Below the pieces are notes generated by a model that ran no database searches, was not told the origin of the DNA, and was given only the letters and a program-made list of their open reading frames with translations. A stretch of DNA of 64,000 nucleotides from Nocardia takedensis NBRC 100417 (GTDB lineage: Bacteria > Actinomycetota > Actinomycetes > Mycobacteriales > Mycobacteriaceae), in contig NZ_BAGG01000260.1 in assembly GCF_000308695.1 (NCBI RefSeq), positions 1 to 64,000 of the forward strand, read 5' to 3'. Of this stretch, positions 8,963 to 17,835 are shown in pieces. A program made the translations under genes and the position numbers. The first letter of the stretch is position 1; each line of letters begins with the position of its first letter.

Positions 8963-9201
8963 CTACCTGAGCTGGCCTCGCCGAGGAGTGGGCGGGGTGG
9001 ATCGTGCTGCTTGTGCCGCAGTGTAGTCGTCGTCGCTGACGTGGTCCAGCCATGTGACGGCCTGGCCGGTGTGAACCGGACGTGGGCGCAACCGAGGGCG
9101 GTCTGCTCGTCGGGATCACGGATGCCGTCGATGTAGACGGCGCCGGTGAAGTAGTCGGCGGGCCCGGTCGCGGTCGAGCCGTCGCTCCTGCTGTATCGCA
9201 C
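8963..9201 (-). pseudogene. Cupin protein (mandelonitrile-lyase type) with core deleted
   Basis: The reading frame from 9201 gives a cupin N terminus (GPADYFTGAVYIDGIRDPDE, then ALGCAHVRFTP) and loses similarity near base 9068. In another frame the family C terminus appears (VTWLDHVSDDDYTAAQAAR) and ends at a TAG at 8963-8965. The metal-binding barrel between them is absent and the two ends are out of frame, so no active protein is expected. The intact family (about 130 residues) binds a metal through His residues, which are all lost here. It lies next to the zinc alcohol dehydrogenase on the same strand, a common partner of such cupins. Confidence 0.6.
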
Positions 9202-9238
9202 AACGTCCTCGTTGTCGTCGGGTTCGGGTGCCGGGCGT

Positions 9239-10258
9239 CTAGACCGTCAGCAGCGCCTTGATGGCGCGGCGCTCGTCCATGGCTCGGTAGCCTTCGGCTG
9301 CTCGATCGAGCGGGAGGGTGAGGTCGAAGACCTTGCCCGGGTCGACCTCGCGGTTCCAGATCAGGTCGATCAGCTCGGGGAGATACCGGCGTACCGGCGC
9401 CGGGCCGCCCGCGAGGTGGATGCCGGTGCCGAACAGCAGCTCGCCCGGGATGTTCACGTCATAGGAGACGCCGACGAAGCCGACGTGCCCGCCCGGGCGC
9501 GTCGAGTGGATCGCCTGCATCATGGCTTCCTGGGTGCCGACGGCCTCGACGACGCTGTGCGCGCCGAGCCCGCCGGTCAAGGCCACCACCTCGGCGGCGC
9601 CTTCCTTGCCTCGTGTCTCGACGATGTCGGTCGCGCCGAACTCGCGGGCCAATTTCTGGCGGTCGGCGTGGCGGCTGAACGCGATGATCTGCTCGGCGCC
9701 CATCTGCCGCGCGGCGAGGACCGCGAGCAGACCGACCGCGCCGTCGCCGACCACGGCGACCGTCTTGCCCGGACCGGCTTGCGCTGTGTCCGCGGCGAAC
9801 CAGCCGGTGCCCAGAACGTCGGACGCGGCGAGCAGCGAGGGGATGAGGTCCGCGTCGGGTCGACCGGGCGTGGCGACCAGCGTGCCGTCGGCCAGCGGAA
9901 TGCGCGCCCGCTCGGACTGGGTGCCGATCGCACCCATGATCGTGCGGTGCACGCAGTGCGATTGGTAGCCCGCGCGGCAGATCTCGCAGGTATTGTCCGA
10001 CGCCCAGAACGATCCGACGACGAAATCGCCCACCGATACCTTCTCGACCTCGGGGCCGACCTGTTCCACCACACCGACGTATTCGTGCCCCATGACCTGG
10101 TGATCGACGTCCTGCACACCGCGATACGGCCACAGATCGGACCCGCAGACGCAGGTTGCGGCGATCCGGATGACGGCATCGGTCGGCTCGACGATCGATG
10201 GATCGGCACGGTCCTCGACCACGATCTCGCCCGGTCGTGTCATGACTACCTGACGCAT
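9239..10258 (-). CDS. Zinc-dependent alcohol dehydrogenase family protein
   Basis: A 339-residue medium-chain dehydrogenase. The GroES-like catalytic domain has Cys and His zinc ligands in TCVCGSDLWPYRG and GHEYVG, and a structural-zinc loop with three cysteines (CEICRAGYQSHC). The nucleotide-binding domain carries VVGDGAVGLLA. It should oxidise an alcohol or reduce an aldehyde with NAD(P). ATG 10258 is chosen over an upstream possibility because GAGGAG precedes it and MRQVVMTRPGE is the normal family start. A same-strand MerR gene 98 bp upstream is the likely regulator, in an arrangement often seen with aldehyde-inducible dehydrogenases. Confidence 0.85.
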   Translation of the reverse strand: MRQVVMTRPGEIVVEDRADPSIVEPTDAVIRIAATCVCGSDLWPYRGVQDVDHQVMGHEYVGVVEQVGPEVEKVSVGDFVVGSFWASDNTCEICRAGYQSHCVHRTIMGAIGTQSERARIPLADGTLVATPGRPDADLIPSLLAASDVLGTGWFAADTAQAGPGKTVAVVGDGAVGLLAVLAARQMGAEQIIAFSRHADRQKLAREFGATDIVETRGKEGAAEVVALTGGLGAHSVVEAVGTQEAMMQAIHSTRPGGHVGFVGVSYDVNIPGELLFGTGIHLAGGPAPVRRYLPELIDLIWNREVDPGKVFDLTLPLDRAAEGYRAMDERRAIKALLTV

Positions 10259-10356
10259 GAGACGCACTCCTCTACTCGTAGTTGTGTCCGCCCGCACCTG
10301 ATTTCGGGCAGGGTCGAACCGCGGACCGTAGGGCGGTCCGCTCGCGGGCTGGTTGC

Positions 10357-10812
10357 CTACTTCTCCGGTTTGAGCTGCTTCACCAGGGACCGGGCGATGA
10401 TCGCGAGCCGCTCGGCTTCGGCGTCGTCACCGGCGGCGGCCGCGCGCCAGTACTCGATCTTGATCGTGACGTACTGCTGTCGGATCCCGATCAACCGCGC
10501 TTCTTCGGCCAGCCGTTCGGCCCGCTCGCTCAGCAGCGCGATCTGCTCGCCGGCGGCGGCCGTGCCGAGTTGTCCGTTCGTCACATAACGCCGCATGTCA
10601 CCGACGGACATGCCGGTGGCGGCCAGACACGCGACGCCGACGAGCAGGTTGAGGTCCTCGTCGGTGTACACCCGATGCCCGCTGGTCGCTCCCCGGCCCA
10701 CCGGCGCGATCACCCCGATCGACTCGTAATACCGCAACGTGCTGGCGGGAAGCCCGGTCACCGCCGCCGCTTCCTTGATCGTGTACGTGTGCTCGCCGAT
10801 CTTCGCTGCCAC
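10357..10812 (-). CDS. MerR family transcriptional regulator
   Basis: About 151 residues. The N-terminal winged helix (YTIKEAAAVTGLPASTLRYYE) is standard for MerR, followed by a coiled-coil dimerisation helix. No metal-binding cysteines are seen near the C terminus, so it probably senses an organic or redox signal and controls the dehydrogenase downstream. The frame stays open to a GTG at 10839, but that codon lies inside the operator palindrome. The promoter (TTGACT 10844-10849, TACGGT 10820-10825) places the transcript start near 10813, so a leaderless GTG at 10812 is the best choice. Confidence 0.75.
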   Translation of the reverse strand: MAAKIGEHTYTIKEAAAVTGLPASTLRYYESIGVIAPVGRGATSGHRVYTDEDLNLLVGVACLAATGMSVGDMRRYVTNGQLGTAAAGEQIALLSERAERLAEEARLIGIRQQYVTIKIEYWRAAAAGDDAEAERLAIIARSLVKQLKPEK

Positions 10813-10819
10813 CCCCTCC

Positions 10820-10849
10820 ACCGTAGAAACTTCGAGCACTCGAAGTCAA
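10820..10849 (-). promoter_or_regulatory. MerR-type promoter with palindromic operator
   Basis: The palindrome ACTTCGAG-CA-CTCGAAGT (10829-10846) lies between a -35 TTGACT and a -10 TACGGT spaced 18 bp apart. MerR proteins bind exactly such over-long spacers and untwist them, so autoregulation is likely. Confidence 0.6.
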
Positions 10850-10993
10850 CGGAAGTTTCCGCAGGTCGGGGCACAGCATGCGGTGTGATGTGCGGCCCGG
10901 CCGGTGGCGAGATCCGGTCATCGGCCCGTTGTCCCTCCAGGTCGAGATCCGGGGCGGGAAGACAGGATCTCGGGCAGGGGTGATCGGCGGGGC

Positions 10994-11024
10994 TTGACCT
11001 TCACATCGTGGCAAGGTCTTCACT
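10994..11024 (+). promoter_or_regulatory. MerR-type promoter of the HEAT/MerR-HEAT operon
   Basis: A -35 TTGACC (10994-10999) is followed 19 bp later by a weak -10 (TTCACT). The inverted repeat GACCTT (10996-11001) and AAGGTC (11013-11018) fills the spacer. This is the classic MerR-activated layout and suggests control by the MerR-HEAT protein encoded in the same operon. Confidence 0.55.
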
Positions 11025-11046
11025 GGGTGCCGAGGAGGTGGTCCCG

Positions 11047-11751
11047 ATGACTACGACACCGAGGAATCAGTACGACAGTCGCTTGCGCGACGCGCTGGGC
11101 GCCGTCGACTCCTCGACGCGGCTGCGGGCGGCGTTGGCGGCGGGCACGCGGCCCGATCCGGGGCTGCTCGAGGCGTTGGTGGAGCGGTGCGCGGTCGAGC
11201 CGGATTTCTTCGTCCGCGACATGTTGACGTGGGCGTTGACGCGGTTGCCGCGCGAACTGACGGTGCCCGCGTTGGTCGCGGAATTACAGTCGGGGTCCGG
11301 GCAGGCGCGGGCCCAGGCGCTGCATACGCTGTCCAAGATCGGGGATGTCGGCGCGTGGCCCGCGCTCACCGCGGCGGTGCTGCGCGATCCCGATGACGAG
11401 GTGGCTCGTAGCGCATGGCGGGCCGCTGTGGTGCTGGCTCCCGAGGCCGAACGGCCGTGGTTGGCCGAGGAATTGACGTCGCAACTCGGCCGCGGTGACG
11501 GCGAGATGTGGCGGAGTCTGAGTCGGGCGTTGGTCGCGCTCGGCGAGGTGGTCGAACCCGTGCTGGCCGACGCGCGCGTCAGCCCCGACCCCACCGTGAG
11601 CGCCCACGCCCGGGCGACGTCACGCATGCTGGCTGATCCGGACGGCACCGACGATCCGGTACTCGAGGAGGCGAAGAGAGTGGTCGCGTTGGGTCCGGAA
11701 CGCGTGGCGGCGCTCGACCCGCACGGGGCGGGGCAGCATGCTGATCGGTGA
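11047..11751 (+). CDS. HEAT repeat domain protein
   Basis: A 234-residue all-helical soluble protein with tandem HEAT-like repeats across about residues 50-190 (for example PALVAELQSGSGQARAQALH and PALTAAVLRDPDDEVARSAW). No catalytic motif is seen, so a protein-binding scaffold role is likely. ATG 11047 follows GAGGAGGTGG. The last 14 bases overlap the start of the downstream MerR-HEAT fusion gene, and the two were probably produced together so that one can modulate the other. The function of such pairs is not known to me. Confidence 0.75.
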   Translation: MTTTPRNQYDSRLRDALGAVDSSTRLRAALAAGTRPDPGLLEALVERCAVEPDFFVRDMLTWALTRLPRELTVPALVAELQSGSGQARAQALHTLSKIGDVGAWPALTAAVLRDPDDEVARSAWRAAVVLAPEAERPWLAEELTSQLGRGDGEMWRSLSRALVALGEVVEPVLADARVSPDPTVSAHARATSRMLADPDGTDDPVLEEAKRVVALGPERVAALDPHGAGQHADR

Positions 11752-12751
11752 GGTGGCGCGCCGCTCGGGAGTGAGCACTCGGATGCTGCGGCATTACGAC
11801 GCGCTCGGGTTGGTGCGTCCCACGGGGCGCACGGTCGGCGGCTACCGCGAGTACGCCGACGCGGACATCCGGCGGATCTTCCACGTGGAGAGTCTGCGGT
11901 CGCTCGGGTTGTCGCTGCGTCAGATCGGGCGGGCACTGGAGGATCCGGCCTTCACCCCGTCCGATCTGGTGGCCGATCTGATCCGGCGCACCGAGGAACG
12001 GGTGCGCCGCGAACAGGAACTGCTGGCCCGATTGCGCGCGGTGGACGCCTCCGCGCCGACCGAGTGGGAAGGCGTGCTGGGCACCATCGAGTTGTTGCGG
12101 GCGTTGACTTCCCCCGATCCCGCCCGCCGACAGCAGGCCGTGCTCGCGCCCGCCGACGACGTGCCGGTGCCGTTGGAACTGCTGGCCGAGGCGGTGCTCG
12201 CCGAAGCCGACGCGAATGTGGCGGGCGCGCTGCGGTGGGCGTTGGCGCGCACGGGCGCCGACGGGGTGGCGGCGATGGCGGCCGCGCTGTCCTCCTCGGA
12301 CGAGCACATTCGCCGTCGCGCGGTGCTGGCCCTGAGCGAGATCCCCGGGGAGGAGTCGAGCGCGGCGCTGGCGCCCGCGCTCACCGACCAGGACCCGGCC
12401 GTGCGCCGCCACGCCGCGCTCGCGCTGGGCGGGCGCGGCGTCACCGATGCCATGCCGGTGTTGCTGGGCATGGTGGTCGACGGAATCAACGATGTCGAAG
12501 CCGCCGAAGTGTTGGGCTCGCTCGCTTCGAACCACGGTTTCGAAGGCCCGATCGTGGAGGCGCTGTTCGAGGAACTCGACGCGCATTCGACGGCGGTGCG
12601 GATCCGGGTGGCTCAGGCGCTGGCCGAGATTCCGAGTGAGCACGCGCTGCGGGTGCTGCGCATGCTGTCCCGTGACGGTGACGCGACGGTGGCCATGATC
12701 GCGTCGGCCTTCGTCACCATGCGCGCACCCGACACCGACCCGGCCTCGTGA
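11738..12751 (+). CDS. MerR regulator fused to HEAT repeats
   Basis: A 337-residue protein. Residues 1-70 are a MerR winged helix (MLIGEVARRSGVSTRMLRHY, then PTGRTVGGYREY), residues about 75-110 the dimerisation coiled coil, and residues about 125-330 at least five HEAT-like helical repeats (such as EHIRRRAVLALSEIPGEE and PAVRRHAALALGGRG). The HEAT array replaces the usual small effector-binding domain, implying the signal is a protein or a large ligand. It overlaps the upstream HEAT gene by 14 bp, and a MerR-type operator stands before the operon. Domain boundaries are read from the sequence; the target and signal are inferred. Confidence 0.8.
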   Translation: MLIGEVARRSGVSTRMLRHYDALGLVRPTGRTVGGYREYADADIRRIFHVESLRSLGLSLRQIGRALEDPAFTPSDLVADLIRRTEERVRREQELLARLRAVDASAPTEWEGVLGTIELLRALTSPDPARRQQAVLAPADDVPVPLELLAEAVLAEADANVAGALRWALARTGADGVAAMAAALSSSDEHIRRRAVLALSEIPGEESSAALAPALTDQDPAVRRHAALALGGRGVTDAMPVLLGMVVDGINDVEAAEVLGSLASNHGFEGPIVEALFEELDAHSTAVRIRVAQALAEIPSEHALRVLRMLSRDGDATVAMIASAFVTMRAPDTDPAS

Positions 12752-12783
12752 ACCTCCCGGCTCGGGTCGGCCACGGCGCGAGG

Positions 12784-13209
12784 TCAGCCGCGCTGCTGGG
12801 CGGCGACCGCTTTGAGTTCGGCGAAGCGCACGATATTGCCCGCCGCGCCCCAGGTGCCTTCGGCCTGTTCGTGCACGAGCACCCAGACGCGCAGCGCGTC
12901 GGCTTCGCCCAGGCCCACCGCTGCCAGCACATCGGAGGTCACCTGTTGGACGAGTCCGGCCTTGCGACGATCCGACAGGGCGCCTTCGGGGACGGTGACG
13001 TCGACGCGGAAGCGGGGCAGTTCGTCACCCGCGCTCAGGAAGGAGCCTTCGGGGACTTCGTCGATGCGGCACCACGCCTGCGCGCGGAAGAACTCGGTGT
13101 CGGGCGCGCCTTCCCAGTGCAGCAGGGTCGCGGCGAGGGTCTTCTGGAGGTCGCGGCGGGATTCGGGCGCCACGATTCCGGCGGGCAGGGTGAGCTGGAT
13201 CATCGGCAT
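12784..13209 (-). CDS. Tautomerase (4-oxalocrotonate tautomerase-like)
   Basis: A 141-residue protein beginning Met-Pro (MPMIQLTLPAG). After Met removal this would expose the catalytic N-terminal proline of the tautomerase superfamily. At this length it is a fused-trimer or MSAD/cis-CaaD-like form with two beta-alpha-beta units (around residues 1-65 and 66-130). The substrate is unknown, perhaps an unsaturated acid from aromatic degradation. GAGGAG precedes the ATG at 13209. It is divergent from a TetR gene, with the palindrome 13224-13239 between them. Confidence 0.75.
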   Translation of the reverse strand: MPMIQLTLPAGIVAPESRRDLQKTLAATLLHWEGAPDTEFFRAQAWCRIDEVPEGSFLSAGDELPRFRVDVTVPEGALSDRRKAGLVQQVTSDVLAAVGLGEADALRVWVLVHEQAEGTWGAAGNIVRFAELKAVAAQQRG

Positions 13210-13223
13210 GGGAACTCCTCGGT

Positions 13224-13239
13224 TATAACGACCGTTATA
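13224..13239. promoter_or_regulatory. TetR operator between divergent genes
   Basis: The palindrome TATAACG-AC-CGTTATA lies 15 bp upstream of the tautomerase ATG and about 50 bp from the TetR start. It overlaps TA-rich likely promoter elements, so the TetR protein probably represses both genes from it. Confidence 0.65.
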
Positions 13240-13290
13240 CAACGCGAACGCTACGCTATGACGATCGTGATAGGCAAGGGAGGTCGGCAG

Positions 13291-13881
13291 ATGACGCAGG
13301 CGCGCGAGCTGATGGTGGCGGGTGCCGCCGACATGCTGCGGCGGCGCGGGCTCAACGCCACCACGGTGCGGGAACTGGCCAAATACTCCGGCGCGCCGCT
13401 CGGCTCGACCTACCACTACTTCCCGGGCGGCAAATCCCAACTCGCCGCCGAGGCGGTGGAATTCGCCGACGCCTACATCACCCGCATGCTGCGAGCCGAG
13501 TTGGCGGCGGGGCCGGTGGCCGGTCTGCGCTCGTTCGTGGCGCTGTGGCGCACGGTGGTACTCGACAACGATTTCCGCGCGGGCTGCCCGGTGCTGGCGG
13601 TGTCGGTGGAGGAGCAACCCGAGACCGACGACGCGCCCCGCCGCGCGGCCGCGGCGGCCTTCGACCGGTGGATCGACCTGATCGCCGGGTCGTTGCGGGA
13701 GCACGGCGCGCACGAGAGCGACGCGCACGCCACGGCGACCGCGATCGTCGCCGCGATCGAGGGCACGGTGGCGATGTGCCGGGCCCAACGCAGCACCGCC
13801 GCACTGGATCACACCGCCGACGCGCTCGAGGTCCTGGTGCGCCGAACACTCGGGGACGGGCATAGTCTGGACCAGAGCTGA
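13291..13881 (+). CDS. TetR/AcrR family regulator (YxaF/LmrA type)
   Basis: A 196-residue repressor. The N-terminal helix-turn-helix includes TTVRELAKYSGAPLGSTYHY and FPGGKSQLA, typical of the TetR_C_YxaF branch. The C-terminal ligand domain contains the branch's GCPVLAVSVE segment. ATG 13291 is preferred to an ATG at 13258 because GGGAGG lies eight bases before it. It probably controls the divergent tautomerase gene via the 13224-13239 palindrome. The next gene, an integrase, follows after four bases but may not be functionally linked. Confidence 0.8.
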   Translation: MTQARELMVAGAADMLRRRGLNATTVRELAKYSGAPLGSTYHYFPGGKSQLAAEAVEFADAYITRMLRAELAAGPVAGLRSFVALWRTVVLDNDFRAGCPVLAVSVEEQPETDDAPRRAAAAAFDRWIDLIAGSLREHGAHESDAHATATAIVAAIEGTVAMCRAQRSTAALDHTADALEVLVRRTLGDGHSLDQS

Positions 13882-13885
13882 ACGG

Positions 13886-15109
13886 GTGTCGGACGGGGAG
13901 AGTCGGGTGTGCGAACAGGACGCCGTAGTGGTGGCGGTGCCGGAGGCGGTGCGCACCGAATTGCGGCGCGGGGTGGGCAGTGTCCTGGTGGACGCGGCGG
14001 CGCTGCGGTTGGTGCGGGAACGCTTCGACGACGACCAGGCCGGATCCCTGCGTCGCTACCTGGAGGCGTCGCAGTCGGCGAATACGTTGCGCGCCTACCG
14101 CACCGACTGGATCGCCTGGGCCGGGTGGTGCGCGAGCGAGGGTCGGTGCGCGCTGCCCGCCGATCCGCTGGACGTGGCGGTCTATCTGGCCGCGGCCGCC
14201 GACGCGCGCCGCGACAACGGCGACTGGGCGTTCGGCGCGGCCACTCTGGAACGCAAGTCGGCGGCGTTGGCGGCCGTGCACGCCGCCAACGGTCTGCCCG
14301 CGCCGACCCGCAGTGACGTGGTGCGTCTGACCTTGCGCGGCATCCGCCGCAGTCGCCGCACCCAGCCGACGCGCAAGCGCCCGATCCTGCTGCACACCTT
14401 GGACCAACTGCTGGGCGGTCTGCCGGACCCGGGGTGGCCGACCGAACCGGCCCGGCGTCGGGATCGGCTGGTGCTGTTGGTGGGGTTCGCCGGCGCGCTG
14501 CGCCGCAGTGAACTGGCCGCGCTGCGGGTCACCGACGTGCGGGTCCACCTGGATCACGGCACCGGCGACCCGATCCTGCTGATCCAGTTGCCCACCACCA
14601 AGACCGATCCCACGGGCACCGCAGAACAGCGTGTCGCGCTCCCCCGCGGCAAGCATCCGCGCACCTGCCCGATCTGCGCCTACGCCGACTGGGTGGCGTT
14701 GCTCGAGGTGCATCGCGCCCACGGTGACGCCGGTGTGCGCGCCCATCTCGCCTCCGCCGCCGAGCCGGCCCCGAAGATCCATCGCTGCCACGGCTTCTCC
14801 GGCACCACCCTCACCGATGCCGCGCTGTTCCCGACGATCACCCGACACGGTGGTCTGGGTTCCGCGCCGATGTCCGGCCGCGCGGTCGCCGAACTGGTCA
14901 AACGCTATGCCGCCCGCGCGGGTCTGGACCCGGCGTTGTTCTCGGGGCATTCGCTGCGGGCGGGTTTCGCCACCCAGGCCGCGCTCGGCGGGGCCAGCGA
15001 CCGCGAGATCATGCGCCAGGGCCGCTGGTCCAATCCGCGCACGGTGCACGGCTACATCCGCACCGCGAATCCGTTGGACGACAACGCGGTCACCCGCCTG
15101 GGCCTGTGA
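13886..15109 (+). CDS. Tyrosine-type site-specific recombinase
   Basis: A 407-residue integrase. The N-terminal SAM-like core-binding domain (about residues 50-150, with TLRAYRTDWIAWAGWCASEG) precedes the catalytic domain. Catalytic residues are visible: Arg in ALRRSELAALR, HSLRAGF (His-x-x-Arg), the Trp in QGRWSN and the nucleophile Tyr in TVHGYIR. A cysteine-containing insertion (RTCPICAYADW) sits in the catalytic domain. GTG 13886 is four bases after the TetR gene. No attachment repeats or phage/ICE genes are seen around it, so it may be an orphan or domesticated recombinase. Confidence 0.85.
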   Translation: MSDGESRVCEQDAVVVAVPEAVRTELRRGVGSVLVDAAALRLVRERFDDDQAGSLRRYLEASQSANTLRAYRTDWIAWAGWCASEGRCALPADPLDVAVYLAAAADARRDNGDWAFGAATLERKSAALAAVHAANGLPAPTRSDVVRLTLRGIRRSRRTQPTRKRPILLHTLDQLLGGLPDPGWPTEPARRRDRLVLLVGFAGALRRSELAALRVTDVRVHLDHGTGDPILLIQLPTTKTDPTGTAEQRVALPRGKHPRTCPICAYADWVALLEVHRAHGDAGVRAHLASAAEPAPKIHRCHGFSGTTLTDAALFPTITRHGGLGSAPMSGRAVAELVKRYAARAGLDPALFSGHSLRAGFATQAALGGASDREIMRQGRWSNPRTVHGYIRTANPLDDNAVTRLGL

Positions 15110-15122
15110 CGACGGTGGCCGG

Positions 15123-16601
15123 TCACGGGACCGGCGCGGGTTGCCCGACCCCCGCGGTCCACGCGCGCCAGGCGGTGTCCCAGCCGTCGCGGCCGCGGGC
15201 GGTGGCGCTGGGGCCTGCCCAGGCGATGTAGCCGTCGGGGCGGACCAGCAGCGCGGGGCCCGGGTCGGTGCGCCGGGCCTGGGCGAGGGTGGTGTCGACG
15301 GGGTCGGCGTCGTGTTCGCGGATCAGCAGGAAGCCGGGTGTGCGCTGCGACTCGGTGACCCGCCCCTCGGCCAGCGGCACTTCGGTGGCGCGGGCGCCGA
15401 CCGACGGGTGTTGGCCGAGTCGGCGCGGATAGCGCAGGGTGACACCGGAGAAGCTGCCCGCGATGGCGTCGCGCACCGGGCCGATGTCCAGCAGCAGCGG
15501 GGCGAGCAGGTCGCGGAGTCGGCGGGCGAGCACGGGCCGCAGGGTGACCGCGCGCATCATCGCCCCGCTCTGCAGCACGGCGCGGCGACCGACCGGTCGA
15601 CGCTCCCGGTCGTAGGTGTCGAGAACGGCGGGATCGGCTCCGGCGAGGACGAGATCGAGTTTCCAGGCGAGATTGGCGGCGTCCTGAATACCGGTGTTCA
15701 TGCCTTGTCCGCCCATCGGGGAGTGCACGTGGGCGGCGTCCCCGGCGAGGAAGATCCGTCCGTGGCGGTAGTCGCGGACCTGACGTTCGTCGCAGTGGAA
15801 CCGGGAGTGCCAGCTGATCTCACGGATGCCGACGTCGTGTCCGATGACCTCGGCGAGCACGCGGGAGATCTCGCCTTCCTCGACGGGCGCGGTGTCGGGC
15901 AGTTGACGGTGACGGTCCCAGGTGACCGACCGATACCAGCCGGGTCGGCGCGGGCCGTAGGGGGCGAGGAAGCCGAAGACGTCGCGGGTGCTGCCCAGGG
16001 TGAGTCCCGGCCCCGAGGGCCCGTCGGCGAGTCGGACGTCGGCCAGGACCACGGAGCTGAGCACGGATCTGCCGGGGAAGTCGATCCCGAGCAGGGCGCG
16101 GATCGTGCTGTGCGCGCCGTCGGCGGCCACGACGTAGTCGGCGCGCCAGGTCGACAGGTCGCCGCCGCCTTTGGGGCGGGTGCTGACGGTGACCCCGTCC
16201 GCGTCCTGGTCGATGCCGACGACTTCCGTTCCGCGTCGCACGGTCGCGCCGTGGTCGCGGGCGTAGTTCTCCAGGGCTTCGTCGACGACGGACTGCGCGA
16301 GGATCATCCCGTACGGGTAGCGGGAGGGCAGGTGGGACAGGTCCAACGCGGCGCCGGAGAACATCTCGATCCGGTCGGTGACGCCCGCCTCGGCGAGCAG
16401 ATTCGCGGCCACCCCGCGACTGTCGAGCACTTCCAGGGTGCGGGCCATGGTCACGAAGGCCCGACTGGCGGGGTTGCGGGCGGGCCAGCGTTCCAGCACG
16501 GTGACCGAGCGTCTCGACCTGGCCAGATCGCCCGCGACGGTCATCCCGGTCGGCCCGCCGCCGATCACCAGGACCTCGACGCGGCGTTCAGCGGTGGTCA
16601 T
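15123..16601 (-). CDS. FAD-dependent aromatic monooxygenase
   Basis: A 492-residue flavoprotein hydroxylase of the PheA/TfdB (group A) family. It has the FAD-binding GGGPTGM at the N terminus, the DG motif in AADGAHSTIR, and the flavin motif GDAAHVHSPMGGQGMNTG. A C-terminal thioredoxin-like domain seen in this family is present but lacks obvious cysteines. It would hydroxylate an aromatic or polyketide-like substrate with NAD(P)H and oxygen, and could give resistance to a drug such as rifampicin or tetracycline; that cannot be decided here. ATG 16601 has an AGGACCGCC ribosome site. It is divergent from a LysR gene that probably regulates it. Confidence 0.85.
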   Translation of the reverse strand: MTTAERRVEVLVIGGGPTGMTVAGDLARSRRSVTVLERWPARNPASRAFVTMARTLEVLDSRGVAANLLAEAGVTDRIEMFSGAALDLSHLPSRYPYGMILAQSVVDEALENYARDHGATVRRGTEVVGIDQDADGVTVSTRPKGGGDLSTWRADYVVAADGAHSTIRALLGIDFPGRSVLSSVVLADVRLADGPSGPGLTLGSTRDVFGFLAPYGPRRPGWYRSVTWDRHRQLPDTAPVEEGEISRVLAEVIGHDVGIREISWHSRFHCDERQVRDYRHGRIFLAGDAAHVHSPMGGQGMNTGIQDAANLAWKLDLVLAGADPAVLDTYDRERRPVGRRAVLQSGAMMRAVTLRPVLARRLRDLLAPLLLDIGPVRDAIAGSFSGVTLRYPRRLGQHPSVGARATEVPLAEGRVTESQRTPGFLLIREHDADPVDTTLAQARRTDPGPALLVRPDGYIAWAGPSATARGRDGWDTAWRAWTAGVGQPAPVP

Positions 16602-16775
16602 GGCGGTCCTCCGTCGCGTTCGAGGACAGCGGTCCGTTACGGGTCGAGGTGACGGCCATGGCGCTGATCCTTTCCGTGGTCCTTCGGGGGTCGCGCTGCA
16701 CTCCACGATCGTCGCCGCGCGCGTATCGTGTCCAACGATGCTTTCTGCTGTCTGTCATCGCAGATGGAGATGGGT

Positions 16776-17693
16776 ATGGACCTGCGTCAGCTGGCCTACT
16801 TCGTGGCCGTCGCCGAGGAACGCAGCTTCACGCGCGGCGCTCGACGCGAGCACATCGTCCAGTCGGCGGCCTCGGCCGCGGTGGCCGGACTCGAGCAGGA
16901 ATTCGACACGGCGCTGCTGACCCGCGCGCACCGCACCCTGGAACTCACCGCCGCCGGACGGGTGCTGTTGGCCCACGCCCGGAGTCTGCTCGCCGAAGCC
17001 CAGCGGGCGCGTGACGACATCGGTCGACTCACCGGCGGGCTGAGCGGGACGGTCACGCTCGGCACCCAACTCTCGACGGGTTCGTTCGACCTGATCGCCG
17101 CCCTGGACGCCTTCCAGACCGAGCATCCCGACGTCGTGGTCCGATTGGTCCTGTCGGTCGGCCCGCTGACCGGTCACGCCGCCGCGCTGCGCGAGGGCCG
17201 TCTCGACCTGATGCTGCTACCCGCGCCCCTGCACGGCTCCGCGGTGCTCGGCCCGGATCTGGCCGTGGACACGATCGGCCGCCTGCGCTTGGGCCTGGCG
17301 TGTCGCGCGGACGACCCGCTGGCCGCCGCGCGTCGGGTGACCTGCGCCGATCTCGCCGACCGCCGGTTCATCGACTTCCCCGAGGGCTGGGGCAATCGCA
17401 CCATCGTCGACAGCATGTTCGGCGAGGCGGGCATCGAGCGCGCCGTGCGTCTGGAGGTGGAGGACATCGCCACCGCGCTGGTGATGGTCGAGCGCCGACT
17501 GGGGATCGCGTTCGTCCCCGAGGAGGCCATCGCGGCCCGCTCCGGCCTCACCCCGGTCGATCTGGCGACCCTGCCCCAGACGACCGGGTTGGCGGTGGCG
17601 GCCTCGCGCGCCCATCCGCCCTCCGAAGCGGCCCTGGCCCTGCACCGCACGTTGCTCGCGGCCGGGAAGCGATCGACGCGACCGATGCGCTGA
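16776..17693 (+). CDS. LysR family transcriptional regulator
   Basis: A 305-residue regulator with the N-terminal winged helix (MDLRQLAYFVAVAEERSFTR) and the periplasmic-binding-like effector domain (about residues 90-295). It is divergent from the FAD monooxygenase gene, the usual layout for a LysR activator of that gene. Three in-frame ATGs lie upstream; 16776 is chosen because the canonical MDLRQL start follows a GGAGATGG ribosome site. The effector is probably the monooxygenase substrate. Confidence 0.85.
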   Translation: MDLRQLAYFVAVAEERSFTRGARREHIVQSAASAAVAGLEQEFDTALLTRAHRTLELTAAGRVLLAHARSLLAEAQRARDDIGRLTGGLSGTVTLGTQLSTGSFDLIAALDAFQTEHPDVVVRLVLSVGPLTGHAAALREGRLDLMLLPAPLHGSAVLGPDLAVDTIGRLRLGLACRADDPLAAARRVTCADLADRRFIDFPEGWGNRTIVDSMFGEAGIERAVRLEVEDIATALVMVERRLGIAFVPEEAIAARSGLTPVDLATLPQTTGLAVAASRAHPPSEAALALHRTLLAAGKRSTRPMR

Positions 17694-17835
17694 ATTCGAT
17701 CGTCCGGAAAGCGCCGGATCGGCGAATACCGCAGTGCCGCAACGGCACGAGGCGAAATCGACCTCCGAGGGCTCTACGACACGCAAGGCGCGATCGGCTG
17801 CGCCCAGCAGATCCTCACCGTGCGCCCGCGCTGAA

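Noticed and set aside
8770..8970. 66-codon plus-strand ORF (MLAGDEFGDPVLVI...)
   Set aside because: The opening looks protein-like, but there is no ribosome site, no family, and it runs into the antisense cupin remnant. Left as unassigned.
13886..15109. Possible integrated element around the first tyrosine recombinase
   Set aside because: No flanking repeats, tRNA, phage or conjugation genes were seen; neighbours are ordinary enzyme/regulator pairs.
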